Under the pieces are notes generated by a model. That model saw only the letters and a program-made list of their open reading frames with translations. It had not been told where the DNA came from and did no database searches. From Methylophilales bacterium (GTDB lineage: Bacteria; Pseudomonadota; Gammaproteobacteria; Burkholderiales; Methylophilaceae): a stretch of 36,836 bases of DNA. The stretch covers positions 1 to 36,836 of the forward strand of contig JAIOOY010000073.1 of NCBI GenBank assembly GCA_021414145.1, read 5' to 3'. The position numbers were made by a program, and so were the translations under genes. Below are positions 1 through 7,819 of the stretch, piece by piece. Position 1 is the first letter of the stretch. Each line of letters starts with the position of its first letter.

Positions 1-218
1 CTATCGAATATCGCCTACTTGCCTATCTCGCATCTCATCCTGAGTGTGTTCTGACACATCGTCAGATTCTAAAAGCAGTATGGGGTCCATCTCATACTGA
101 AGATGCTCATTATGTTCGAGTCTATATGGGGCATTTACGAAAAAAACTTGAAGAAGATCCCTCTCAACCTAAATACATCATTACTGAATCTAGTGTGGGA
201 TATAGATTTATAGGCTGA
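1..218 (+). CDS. kdpE: KdpE-type response regulator, C-terminal DNA-binding part (5' truncated by window edge)
   Basis: An open frame runs from base 3 to a TGA at 216-218 and encodes the last 71 residues of an OmpR/PhoB-type winged-helix domain. Recognition features are LTHRQILKAVWG, HYVRVYMGHLRKKLEEDP and the end ITESSVGYRFIG. The HYVRVYMGHLR segment is particularly like KdpE, the response regulator that with KdpD activates the high-affinity potassium transporter KdpFABC. The receiver domain and the rest of the kdp operon would lie left of the window. The stretch is visibly richer in A and T than the genes that follow. It is followed by a terminator at 266-300. Another OmpR-family regulator is possible, but the GHLRKKLEEDP block favours KdpE. 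Confidence 0.8.
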   Translation, partial: IEYRLLAYLASHPECVLTHRQILKAVWGPSHTEDAHYVRVYMGHLRKKLEEDPSQPKYIITESSVGYRFIG

Positions 219-265
219 GGGAAAATTTTAATTAGGGTGCTGCTGTGGGTCGATTCCAGCCATAA

Positions 266-300
266 AAAAACGCCCCGGTGCTGTCACACGGGGCGTTTTT
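266..300. terminator. Bidirectional intrinsic terminator between kdpE and the cold-shock gene
   Basis: The arms AAAAACGCCCCG (266-277) and CGGGGCGTTTTT (289-300) are perfectly complementary around an 11-base loop. The A-tract on one side and the T-tract on the other let it terminate transcripts from both converging genes. Confidence 0.9.
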
Positions 301-318
301 AATTGGATTACAGTGAAT

Positions 319-525
319 CTAGGCAGCTTTAAGAATATTCGAGGCTTGCTTGCCTTTGGGGCCGTCAATAATCTCGAACGTGACTTTCTGACCTTCTTTT
401 AGGGTTTTGAAACCGGCTTCGTTGATCGCAGAAAAGTGCGCGAACAAATCGTCGCCGCCGCCATCAGGGGTGATAAAACCATAGCCTTTGGCGTCGTTGA
501 ACCACTTCACAATACCTGTTGCCAT
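319..525 (-). CDS. Cold-shock domain protein (CspA family)
   Basis: The 68-residue protein is a single cold-shock domain of normal family length. It carries the RNP1 motif KGYGFI near residues 13-18, an RNP2-like motif DLFAHF near residues 26-31, and the N-terminus [24 protein letters not shown] in place of the enterobacterial VFVHF, and the ending [12 protein letters not shown], are typical of betaproteobacterial CspA homologues. Such proteins bind single-stranded RNA and DNA in the cytoplasm and act as RNA chaperones. The start has a good AAGGA ribosome-binding site. A leader of roughly 100 nt, with a G/C hairpin near 548-561, separates it from the best candidate promoter; long leaders are usual for csp genes. 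Which paralogue it is, and whether it is cold-induced, cannot be told from the sequence. Confidence 0.95.
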   Translation of the reverse strand: MATGIVKWFNDAKGYGFITPDGGGDDLFAHFSAINEAGFKTLKEGQKVTFEIIDGPKGKQASNILKAA

Positions 526-627
526 TGCTTACTTCCTTAGCAGAACCGGGGAGGCACCCCCAAAAAGTTTGTATTTCAAAGCTGAACGCAAACCACATTA
601 AGAGCATGAATGCAAACGCCTGCGTCT

Positions 628-657
628 ATTTTGAAACAACTTTTTCACTGAAGTCAA
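628..657 (-). promoter_or_regulatory. Candidate sigma-70 promoter for the cold-shock gene
   Basis: On the minus strand TTGACT (652-657) is followed after 18 bases by CAAAAT (628-633). The -35 matches consensus at 5 of 6 positions and the -10 at 4 of 6. It would give a leader of about 95-100 nt. This is pattern matching only. Confidence 0.4.
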
Positions 658-690
658 GCACTTAATGAAATACGGAAGACACTGTAGATG

Positions 691-790
691 CCGTTCGTGG
701 TGAGTGTTTTTCGTTCCTCTCCTTCGATACACCGCGTTAAGCGCGGCACTCAGGACGAACGAAAAATGTATCGAACCACAACCCGCGCTC
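691..790. repeat. REP-like intergenic element with nested inverted repeats
   Basis: The spacer between dsbC and the cold-shock gene holds several nested inverted repeats: TTTTTCGTTC (707-716) with GAACGAAAAA (757-766), TTCGATAC (723-730) with GTATCGAA (768-775), and a central hairpin CCGCG-TTAAG-CGCGG (732-746). The words GTTCGTGGTGAG and TATCGAACCAC resemble repetitive extragenic palindromes common in beta- and gammaproteobacteria. No coding sequence is credible here. Confidence 0.6.
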
Positions 791-806
791 ACTTACAGTC
801 CAATTT

Positions 807-1529
807 CTAGCGGGATTTTTTCGCCGCCGTATTCAGCGCTTTCTCAATATCTTCTGCCGGATATGCACCGCGCATGCGTGAGCCATCGGCAAAAAACAAG
901 GTTGGGGTACTGCTCACACCCATCTTGTTGGCAAGGGCGGCGACTTTTTCCAACGGCGCGCTGCAACCTGCTTTGCCTTGCGGCAGGAATGCGTTATTGA
1001 CCCAGCTATACCAGGCTTTGGCGCGGTCTGGCGCGCACCAGATGGCTTTGGATTTGTTGGCGGCATCGGGGTGCAGATGCTCTAATGGCAGCAAGAAGGT
1101 ATAGACCGTCACGTCAGTGATGGAACTCAGCTCCTGTTTTTCCAGCTTTTTGCAGAACGGGCAGTCGGGGTCGGAAAATACCGCCAGCTTGCGGCTGCCG
1201 TTACCCTTGACCACTTTAATGGCTTGATCCAAAGGCAGACTATCGAAATCTATACGCGAAAGCTCATCCATACGTGCCGCGGTGATGTCCCTGCGGCTTT
1301 TCACATCCATCAAACGCCCTTCGGCGATGAGGAAGCTGAAGTTCTCATCGGTGTAGATGATCTGGTCGCCAATGTAGACCTCGTACAACCCTTCATAAGG
1401 CGTTTTGGTGACGCTTTCCACCTTGAGTTTGGGGAACATGGACTGCATGGTTTTACGAATACTGGCTTCATCGGCATGGACGGCGAATGCACTTGCCAAG
1501 AGCAAGCTGACTAACACTTTTTTCAACAT
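807..1529 (-). CDS. dsbC: DsbC-type periplasmic thiol:disulfide interchange protein
   Basis: The 240-residue protein begins with a Sec signal (MLKKVLVSLLLASAFAVHA, cleavage after about residue 19). An N-terminal DsbC dimerisation domain follows to about residue 80 and then a thioredoxin fold. The catalytic pair is Cys123-Cys126 in the context SDPDCPFCKKLE. The cis-proline motif is STPT near 207-210, and Cys165 and Cys189 match the structural disulfide of Escherichia coli DsbC. It isomerises wrong disulfides in the periplasm and is normally kept reduced by DsbD, which is not in this window. Its start lies 13 bases after the stop of the upstream hydroxylase gene and has an AAGGAAG ribosome-binding site, so it is probably the last gene of that operon. 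The active site reads CPFC rather than CGYC. Confidence 0.93.
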   Translation of the reverse strand: MLKKVLVSLLLASAFAVHADEASIRKTMQSMFPKLKVESVTKTPYEGLYEVYIGDQIIYTDENFSFLIAEGRLMDVKSRRDITAARMDELSRIDFDSLPLDQAIKVVKGNGSRKLAVFSDPDCPFCKKLEKQELSSITDVTVYTFLLPLEHLHPDAANKSKAIWCAPDRAKAWYSWVNNAFLPQGKAGCSAPLEKVAALANKMGVSSTPTLFFADGSRMRGAYPAEDIEKALNTAAKKSR

Positions 1530-1542
1530 AAACTTCCTTATT

Positions 1543-2697
1543 TTAAGCCAGCGCCCGCGCCATTAAAGCGCGTTTCACTGGGGGTAGATGATTGACCATT
1601 CTCAGGCCGGTATTGCGTAAAAATCCCAGCATGGGATCGTCATTATTAAACAGTTTTTGTAAGCCATCGGTGACACTCCCCATGGCAAAAACGTCGGCCT
1701 TACGCGACCGTTCATAACGCCGCAGTATTGCCCAGTCGCCAACATCGCGCTGGGTTTTTAGCAGCACTTCCACCAACATCTGCACGTCTCGTAAACCCAG
1801 ATTCATCCCTTGCCCGGCCAACGGGTGAACCTGATGCGCGGCATCGCCCACCATCGCCAAACGCGGCGCTATCATGGATTGATTTCGTTGCAACACTAAG
1901 GGGAAAGCGGCGGCTGGCGTAATCAAATGCATCGCCCCCAAGCTGTGATGCCCTGCCTCTGCCACAGTGTGACAGAGTTGCTCCGGTGTCAGTTCCATCA
2001 ATGTTTTGGCCTGCGCTTCAAACGCCGACCACACCATGGAAATACGGTTTCCCGGCAGTGGCAACCAAGCCAAAATGCCATCGTCCTTAAACCACTGACG
2101 GGCGATGTTGCCGTGGGGTTTTTCAGCGTCGAAATTGGCGACCACGCCGAGCTGATGATAGGGCTCGGCAACCACTTCCACCCCGGCTTGCTTGCGTACC
2201 CAGGAGTTCGCCCCATCGGCGGCGATGATGAGTTTCGCACTTACATTGCGACCATCTTCGAGCGTTAAATGTGCTGTATCTTTGCCGAATTCCAGCGCGG
2301 AACATCGCGCCGGACAAAGGATTTGCAAGTCTTGCGTATGTTCCAACGCCTTCCACAGCGCCGCGTGCATCAAACGGTTTTCCAGAATAAAACCCAGCTC
2401 GGCCACGCCAGCGGAATAGGCATCAAAATTGAGCGGGCTGTTACTGACATCGCCCCACACCTGCATGGCATGGATGGGATTGATACGGCTGGCATCCATC
2501 GTGTTCCACACGCCCAGATCGCGCAAGAATTCAACATTGCCGGGAGTGATGGCATAGATGCGACTATCCCACTCAGTATTATTTTCCTGCGGCAAACCGG
2601 CTTCGACCAGAACCACGCTTAAACCGCCACGAGACAACGCCAGAGCCGTGCTTGCGCCGACGAGACCACCCCCAATAACGATGACGTCCGTGTTCAT
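1543..2697 (-). CDS. FAD-dependent ubiquinone-ring hydroxylase (UbiF/UbiI/UbiM/UbiL family)
   Basis: The 384-residue protein is a class A flavin monooxygenase of the UbiH/COQ6 family. It shows an N-terminal dinucleotide fold VIVIGGGLVGAS, the middle motif IIAADGANS, and a FAD-ribityl motif beginning GDAAHQVHPLAGQG near residue 287, followed by LGLRDV. The GDAAH...RDV version resembles UbiF or UbiI more than UbiH, so this enzyme probably hydroxylates a different ring position (C5 or C6) of the ubiquinone precursor from its upstream neighbour. The start codon overlaps the ubiH stop in an ATGA arrangement, implying translational coupling. The E. coli order pepP-ubiH-ubiI supports the assignment. 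Betaproteobacteria use several members (UbiL, UbiM, UbiF) with different regiospecificity, so no symbol is given. Confidence 0.88.
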   Translation of the reverse strand: MNTDVIVIGGGLVGASTALALSRGGLSVVLVEAGLPQENNTEWDSRIYAITPGNVEFLRDLGVWNTMDASRINPIHAMQVWGDVSNSPLNFDAYSAGVAELGFILENRLMHAALWKALEHTQDLQILCPARCSALEFGKDTAHLTLEDGRNVSAKLIIAADGANSWVRKQAGVEVVAEPYHQLGVVANFDAEKPHGNIARQWFKDDGILAWLPLPGNRISMVWSAFEAQAKTLMELTPEQLCHTVAEAGHHSLGAMHLITPAAAFPLVLQRNQSMIAPRLAMVGDAAHQVHPLAGQGMNLGLRDVQMLVEVLLKTQRDVGDWAILRRYERSRKADVFAMGSVTDGLQKLFNNDDPMLGFLRNTGLRMVNHLPPVKRALMARALA

Positions 2698-3842
2698 CCC
2701 TTTGCCCCGAAACTCATCTTACGCAGTAAAAAGTTGCGCGCAGGCGGGAACAAATCCAAGGCTACCAAGCCAGCACCGCGCAATATCCCTGACGCAGGTA
2801 AGCGCGCATCGAAGGCGCGTATCAGCAAGTCGGTGAACAACATGCTGGCACCCGTATCCGTGCGACGAGAGGCTCGATATTCAGCCAGCATTCTGGCACT
2901 TCCTAAATCTTGAGCATCGGTTTCGCGGATGATGTGCGCCAACTCCCAAGCATCTCGTAAGCCCAGGTTAAAACCTTGTCCAGCCACCGGATGCAAAGTT
3001 TGCGCAGCGTTACCGATGACCGCCAGATGCTCTGCGGCGGAAGGTCGTACCCACGCCATTTTCAGTGGGAATACCATCCGCGCGGTAACCTTGGTAAAGC
3101 GCCCTACCCTATCGCCAAAATGTTCATGAAGCTGGTTTAAGAACTGCGCTTCCTCCAAGTCACGCAAAGCCTGCGCGTTCTCTGGCAAGGCCGTCCACAC
3201 CAGAGTAAATCCGCGCTCACCCCAAGGCAACAGCGCAACTGGACCCTTTTTGGTGAAGCGTTCGTAGGCAATATTGTCGTGCGGCGCTTCGGCTTCTATA
3301 CGCGCCACCAAGGCGCTTTGCTCGTATTCGCGCACTTTGCGCGGCAGCTTGTGTACATCATTCAGGCTGCGGCCTCCATCGGCCAATACCGCAAGCTTGG
3401 TTTCAAGAGTTTGCGCTTGCTGATCTTGCTCGAAATTCACGTTGCACGACGCCACTGCCGGTAACAACTGGCTGACCGCCGCGCCGCGCTGATAATTGAC
3501 TTCAGATTTGGCTAAAGCATCACTCAAACTGGCGGACAGTTGTACATAGTCCACCACATAGCCCAGCGCTTCCTGTTTCATCTGCTCGGCTTTGAGTACG
3601 GTGCGCCCGAGTCGTCCTTTTTCCGAGACGTGGATAGTCTTGATGGGGGTCGTTTGCAAGCTTTCCCACACCCCTAAGCGCTGCAAAATCAGCTTGCTGC
3701 CTTCGGCCAGCGCAATAGCGCGCGGATCAGATTTTTGTGTGGTTTGCGCTTCGAGCACCGTCACATCAAAACCACTGCCCACCAGCGCCAACGCTAGTGT
3801 CGCCCCGACCGGCCCGCCGCCGACAATCACTATATCCTTCAT
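2694..3842 (-). CDS. ubiH: UbiH-type 2-octaprenyl-6-methoxyphenol hydroxylase
   Basis: The 382-residue flavin monooxygenase starts MKDIVIVGGGPVGATLALAL. It carries LADGGRS in the middle and GNAAQTLHPVAGQGFNLGLR toward the C-terminus; the GNAAQTLHP variant is the one found in E. coli UbiH, where GDAAH is usual in sister enzymes. It hydroxylates a ring carbon (C4 in E. coli) during aerobic ubiquinone synthesis, probably within the Ubi complex. A longer frame reaches 3902, but I chose the ATG at 3840-3842. It overlaps the pepP stop as ATGA, and the extra 20 residues have no family counterpart. It sits directly downstream of pepP as in enterobacteria. Confidence 0.9.
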   Translation of the reverse strand: MKDIVIVGGGPVGATLALALVGSGFDVTVLEAQTTQKSDPRAIALAEGSKLILQRLGVWESLQTTPIKTIHVSEKGRLGRTVLKAEQMKQEALGYVVDYVQLSASLSDALAKSEVNYQRGAAVSQLLPAVASCNVNFEQDQQAQTLETKLAVLADGGRSLNDVHKLPRKVREYEQSALVARIEAEAPHDNIAYERFTKKGPVALLPWGERGFTLVWTALPENAQALRDLEEAQFLNQLHEHFGDRVGRFTKVTARMVFPLKMAWVRPSAAEHLAVIGNAAQTLHPVAGQGFNLGLRDAWELAHIIRETDAQDLGSARMLAEYRASRRTDTGASMLFTDLLIRAFDARLPASGILRGAGLVALDLFPPARNFLLRKMSFGAKG

Positions 3843-5128
3843 GAGTTCATCACCGCCTCGATTTCGGCGACAGTCTTGGGCGCGCTGGAATACACATAGC
3901 ATCCTTGCTCAGTCACCAGCACATCATCTTCAATGCGAATACCGATACCGTGCAAATGCTCAGGGATATCATCTGCGGGACGGATGTACATACCTGGCTC
4001 TACCGTCAGCGCCATACCGGGGCGCAGCTTCACCCAGTCCTCGCCCTCTTTGTATTCGCCCACGTCGTGCACATCCAAACCTATCCAATGACCGGTACGA
4101 TGCATAAAAAATGGTTTATAAGCTTCTGATTCAATCAGGCCATCCACGTCACCTTTCAGCAAGCCTAAATCCACCATGCCCTGCGTCAGCGTTTTCAGAG
4201 CCGCTTCATGCGGAGCGATAAAAGTGTTGCCCGGTTTGATCGCCTTGAATGCTGCAGATTGCGCGGCCAGTACGATTTCATACACGTCGCGCTGCGCTGA
4301 GCTGAAACGTCCATTGACGGGAAAAGTACGAGTGATGTCGGAAGCATAGCCTTCCACTTCACAACCCGCGTCTATCAACACCAAAGTGCCGTCTTGCAAC
4401 ATCTGATTATTGGCGACGTAATGCAGCACACAAGCGTTACTGCCGCCCGCCACTATGGGCGTGTAGGCATGAGCATCCGCGCCACTTTTACGAAAGGCGT
4501 AGCTCAACTCGGCCTCTAGCGCATATTCATGCAAACCCACTTGGCATGAGCGCATGGCCTGTGCATGGGCGGCAGAAGAGATATCCGCCGCACGTTTCAT
4601 GGTGGCCATTTCATGACTGTCTTTGATAAGACGCATGGCGTCTAGCGGTGCGCGCAAGTCGTGGATTTGGTTGGGTGCGTGTTTGCCAGAGCGAGTCTGG
4701 GCACGCACGGCATTGAGAGCGGCGCTGATGCGTGCATCCCAAGAAGCGTCATGCCCCAGCGAATGCCAAACTGTGGCACGGTTGGCGATAAGTTCCGGGA
4801 GTTTTGTGTCCAGCTCGCTGATGGAATACGCAGTATCAAACCCAAACCTCTGCTTTGCACCATCTGGACCATAGCGAAAGCCATCCCAGATTTCGCGAGT
4901 TTCGTCTTTATCCCGACAGAACAGGATGGATTGGGGCTTGTCGCCGCCCACCAGTACCAAAGCGGCTTCTGGCTCATTAAATCCAGTTAAATACCAGAAG
5001 TAACTGTCGTAACGAAAAGGAAAATGCGCGTCGCTGTTACGCGCTTTCTCCATTGCAGTGGGAATAACAGCGACACCATCACCCAACATTGCCAGCAAAC
5101 GCTGGCGGCGAGAAGCGTAATGCTTAAT
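3839..5128 (-). CDS. pepP: Xaa-Pro aminopeptidase (aminopeptidase P)
   Basis: This M24B metallopeptidase removes the N-terminal residue when proline is second. The N-terminal domain includes FPFRYDSYFWYLTGFNEPEA. The C-terminal pita-bread domain keeps the five metal ligands: Asp in LIDAG, Asp in ASDITRTFP, His in HRTGHWIGLDVHD, Glu in LTVEPGMY and Glu in GIRIEDD. The first ordinary start codon is TTG at 5098, but that would cut off residues homologous to the family N-terminus. An in-frame ATT at 5126-5128 follows directly after the upstream TAA and lies 7 bases from a perfect GGAGG. It adds KHYASRRQRLL, like the RRRQALV of E. coli PepP. I therefore take ATT as the start (429 residues). The gene is coupled to the HDOD gene upstream and ubiH downstream. 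Confidence 0.9.
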   Translation of the reverse strand: MKHYASRRQRLLAMLGDGVAVIPTAMEKARNSDAHFPFRYDSYFWYLTGFNEPEAALVLVGGDKPQSILFCRDKDETREIWDGFRYGPDGAKQRFGFDTAYSISELDTKLPELIANRATVWHSLGHDASWDARISAALNAVRAQTRSGKHAPNQIHDLRAPLDAMRLIKDSHEMATMKRAADISSAAHAQAMRSCQVGLHEYALEAELSYAFRKSGADAHAYTPIVAGGSNACVLHYVANNQMLQDGTLVLIDAGCEVEGYASDITRTFPVNGRFSSAQRDVYEIVLAAQSAAFKAIKPGNTFIAPHEAALKTLTQGMVDLGLLKGDVDGLIESEAYKPFFMHRTGHWIGLDVHDVGEYKEGEDWVKLRPGMALTVEPGMYIRPADDIPEHLHGIGIRIEDDVLVTEQGCYVYSSAPKTVAEIEAVMNS

Positions 5129-5965
5129 TTAAGCTCCTCCGGCCATGGCGTGGTCAACGAACTCTTGGATATCCACCTCGTCAAAGCCCAGATGGTCACC
5201 CAAAGAAAGCGCATAACCTTCAGAGGTATAGCCATCAGGGAAGAAACTCGGGTCAATCACATATTCGGCCAAACGACCTACTGCCACCATTGCTGCAGCA
5301 TTGGCAGAAATTTGGAAATCGTCGTTGAATACATTAGGTTCGTGGTGATGTGTGATGGCTTCGATAATGTCATCCGCCAAAGCCCAGCTCTTTGCCATCA
5401 TGGTTCCTACAATCACATGGGTAGTTGGAATATGCTCTAGCTCTATCGCAGTAAAGGGGCGATTGCGCTCCTCAACGGCTAATTCATAAGCCTTGCGATA
5501 GGCAGGTAAACGTTGCATCAACAACGGAATGCCGCAATCGCGGAACAAGCCAAAGGTATAGGCCGATTCCTTGGATACGCCCGGCAGATTGCTAGCGATG
5601 ACCATACACACATTTGCCACCAATTCGGCATGCCCCCAAAAGGCATCCATACCTTCAATGTGGTCATACGCACCTTTCAAAGACAGGCCAGTGACGATGC
5701 CTTTGATGATGTTCACGCCGAGAATGATGGAGGCCTGTTGCGGAGTTTCCACCTTGCGCTTCATGCCGTAGAAAGGGGAGTTAACTAGCTTCAGCACGCC
5801 TACAGAAAGAGCAACATCCTTGGCAATCAATTGCCCGATTTTCTGGATATTTGGATTTTCTAAACGGCTTTCTTCTATCAGCTCCGTCAATACGCTTGGG
5901 CGTGGCGGAATCTTGATACCGGATAAAACACCTTCCGCGTCTTGTGCAAGTGAGTCACTCATCAT
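5129..5965 (-). CDS. HDOD domain protein
   Basis: The 278-residue cytosolic protein consists mainly of one HDOD domain, a degenerate relative of HD phosphohydrolases. Typical features are IPPRPSVLTEL near the N-terminus, LIAKDVALSVGVLKLVNSPFYG (about residues 48-69), the helix QQASIILGVNIIKGIV, and the later HTHVIVGTMMAKSW-like and ITHHHEP segments. HDOD proteins are usually signalling adaptors without proven enzyme activity, often tied to two-component, chemotaxis or cyclic-di-GMP pathways. No second output domain is visible. Its GGAGG-containing 3' end doubles as the ribosome-binding site of pepP, so the two are probably cotranscribed. The function in this operon is unknown. Part of a dispersed GGGGACAGACCAC repeat lies just upstream of its start. 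Confidence 0.85.
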   Translation of the reverse strand: MMSDSLAQDAEGVLSGIKIPPRPSVLTELIEESRLENPNIQKIGQLIAKDVALSVGVLKLVNSPFYGMKRKVETPQQASIILGVNIIKGIVTGLSLKGAYDHIEGMDAFWGHAELVANVCMVIASNLPGVSKESAYTFGLFRDCGIPLLMQRLPAYRKAYELAVEERNRPFTAIELEHIPTTHVIVGTMMAKSWALADDIIEAITHHHEPNVFNDDFQISANAAAMVAVGRLAEYVIDPSFFPDGYTSEGYALSLGDHLGFDEVDIQEFVDHAMAGGA

Positions 5966-5983
5966 TCAATTCCTTCTATAATT

Positions 5984-5997
5984 AGGGGACAGACCAC
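5984..5997. repeat. Single copy of a dispersed GGGGACAGACCAC repeat
   Basis: The 14-mer AGGGGACAGACCAC, preceded by AATT, recurs within the palindrome at 9164-9228. The divergent spacer 5966-6106 between the HDOD gene and recJ otherwise holds only A/T-rich sequence without a confident promoter. Confidence 0.6.
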
Positions 5998-6106
5998 GTT
6001 TTATCGCTGCATTTTCTGCTTAAATCTATAACGACATACTCCGAGGTGAATCATAGTAGCATTCACAATAAAATCCAACCACGTTAAATATCCTAATAAT
6101 AGCCTT

Positions 6107-7819
6107 ATGACCACCAACATCAAAGCGCGAATTTATCCCGTCGAAACCGCTGCAGTACTCACTCAACATGGTCTGCATCCAGTATTGGCGCGCATATACG
6201 CGGCTCGTGGGATTAACAGCTACGCCCAGCTTGAAACCAGCTTAAGCACACTCATTGCACCAGATCAACTCAACAACGCCAGCCACATGGCCAACATCCT
6301 CGCTGATGCTATTACGCAGCAAAAACGCTTGCTCATCGTCGCCGATTACGATGCCGATGGCGCGACCGCTTGCGCTGTCGGCATGCGCGGTTTGAGGAGT
6401 CTTGGGGCGGTGGTGGACTATCTGGTGCCCAACCGCTTTGACCACGGCTACGGCTTAACACCAGAAATCGTTCGGCTCGCCGCTAAAAAACGACCAGATT
6501 TTATTATCACAGTAGATAACGGCATCGCCAGCATAGACGGAACAAACGAGGCGAATCGCTTAGGCATCTCGGTGTTGGTCACCGACCATCACTTGCCTGG
6601 CGAAACTCTTCCCGCCGCTACTTGCATCGTCAACCCCAATGCTCCCGGTTGCGATTTTCCAAGCAAAAACCTGGCAGGCGTGGGCGTGATTTTTTATGTG
6701 TTGTTGGCGCTACGCGCCGAATTACGCCAACGCGGGTTATTCGATGCCAATCCTGAACCAAAATTGACCGATTTACTCGACATTGTGTCGCTTGGCACCG
6801 TGGCCGACCTCGTGAAGCTGGACGATAACAATCGCATTCTCGTCGACCAAGGACTAAAACGTATCCGTGCCGGACTGGCTTGCCCTGGCATTCAGGCCTT
6901 GCTGCGCATTGCCGGACGCGAACCTAAGCGCGCGTCCACCTATGACCTTGGTTTCGTCTTAGGCCCAAGACTCAACGCGGCTGGCAGACTGGAAGATATG
7001 GCGCTAGGGATTGAATGCCTACTCGCCACCGATCCCAAAATCGCTCACGAAATCGCATTGAAATTAGACCAGATGAACCGCAACCGCCGGGAAATTGAAG
7101 CCGATATGCAGGACAGCGCATTAGCCAGCTTGGAAAGTATCAAAGTCGCAGACGGCTACAGCCTGTGCTTACACGACCCCGGCTGGCACCAAGGCGTCAT
7201 CGGCATTCTAGCCTCGCGCCTCAAAGAAAAATATCACCGCCCGACTTTCGTTTTTGCAACCTCCAACGACGGCAAACTCAAAGGATCGGGACGCTCTATT
7301 CACGGGCTACACCTGCGCGACGCACTGGACATCGTTTCCAAACGCCATCCTGACATGATTCTAAGCTTTGGTGGACATGCAATGGCGGCTGGCTTAACTA
7401 TCCAACAAGCCAGCCTAGAAGCATTCATCCTAGCGCTTGAGCACACTGTCCGCGAACTACTGACCCCCGCCGATTTGGAACGTGTTATTGAAACCGACGG
7501 CAGATTAGATGTCACCGACACGAATTTGGCGCTTGCGCAGTTACTGGAAGACGGCGTGTGGGGGCAAGGCTTCGCCACACCTAGCTTTGAGGGTGATTTT
7601 ATCGTGGCGCAGCAACGTGTCGTGGGCGAAAAACATTTGAGACTCAAGCTGGAACAAGGCGGTGAAACCGTTGAAGCCATGCTGTTCTTTCATAACGAGC
7701 CAGTGCCAGAGCGTATTAAAGCGGTATATCAGTTGGGGATAAATGAATACAATGGAAAAAAAAGCACGCAACTCATTGTACGACACTGGTTTGCCCTCAA
7801 TCTAATAGGAATCCCATGA
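6107..7819 (+). CDS. recJ: Single-stranded-DNA-specific 5'-3' exonuclease RecJ
   Basis: The 570-residue protein has the length of E. coli RecJ (577). The DHH phosphoesterase core shows VADYDADGATA (Asp80, Asp82, Asp84), TVDNGI (Asp137) and VTDHHLPG (Asp160-His161-His162). The DHHA1 part contains GSGRSIHGLHLRDAL and FGGHAMAAGL, followed by a C-terminal OB-like domain. RecJ degrades single strands from the 5' end using manganese or magnesium and acts in RecF-pathway recombination, base excision and mismatch repair. The start has no strong Shine-Dalgarno site. The stop overlaps the start of the next gene in an ATGA arrangement, which implies coupling to a metabolically unrelated gene. Confidence 0.96.
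   Translation: MTTNIKARIYPVETAAVLTQHGLHPVLARIYAARGINSYAQLETSLSTLIAPDQLNNASHMANILADAITQQKRLLIVADYDADGATACAVGMRGLRSLGAVVDYLVPNRFDHGYGLTPEIVRLAAKKRPDFIITVDNGIASIDGTNEANRLGISVLVTDHHLPGETLPAATCIVNPNAPGCDFPSKNLAGVGVIFYVLLALRAELRQRGLFDANPEPKLTDLLDIVSLGTVADLVKLDDNNRILVDQGLKRIRAGLACPGIQALLRIAGREPKRASTYDLGFVLGPRLNAAGRLEDMALGIECLLATDPKIAHEIALKLDQMNRNRREIEADMQDSALASLESIKVADGYSLCLHDPGWHQGVIGILASRLKEKYHRPTFVFATSNDGKLKGSGRSIHGLHLRDALDIVSKRHPDMILSFGGHAMAAGLTIQQASLEAFILALEHTVRELLTPADLERVIETDGRLDVTDTNLALAQLLEDGVWGQGFATPSFEGDFIVAQQRVVGEKHLRLKLEQGGETVEAMLFFHNEPVPERIKAVYQLGINEYNGKKSTQLIVRHWFALNLIGIP

Noticed and set aside
704-1000. Plus-strand 98-codon frame crossing the REP-like element into dsbC
   Set aside because: It runs through inverted repeats and the antisense of a well-supported gene; no protein features.
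3843-3902. Upstream extension of ubiH
   Set aside because: It would overlap pepP by 64 bases and precede the conserved FAD-fold start; the ATGA overlap at 3839-3842 is far more usual.
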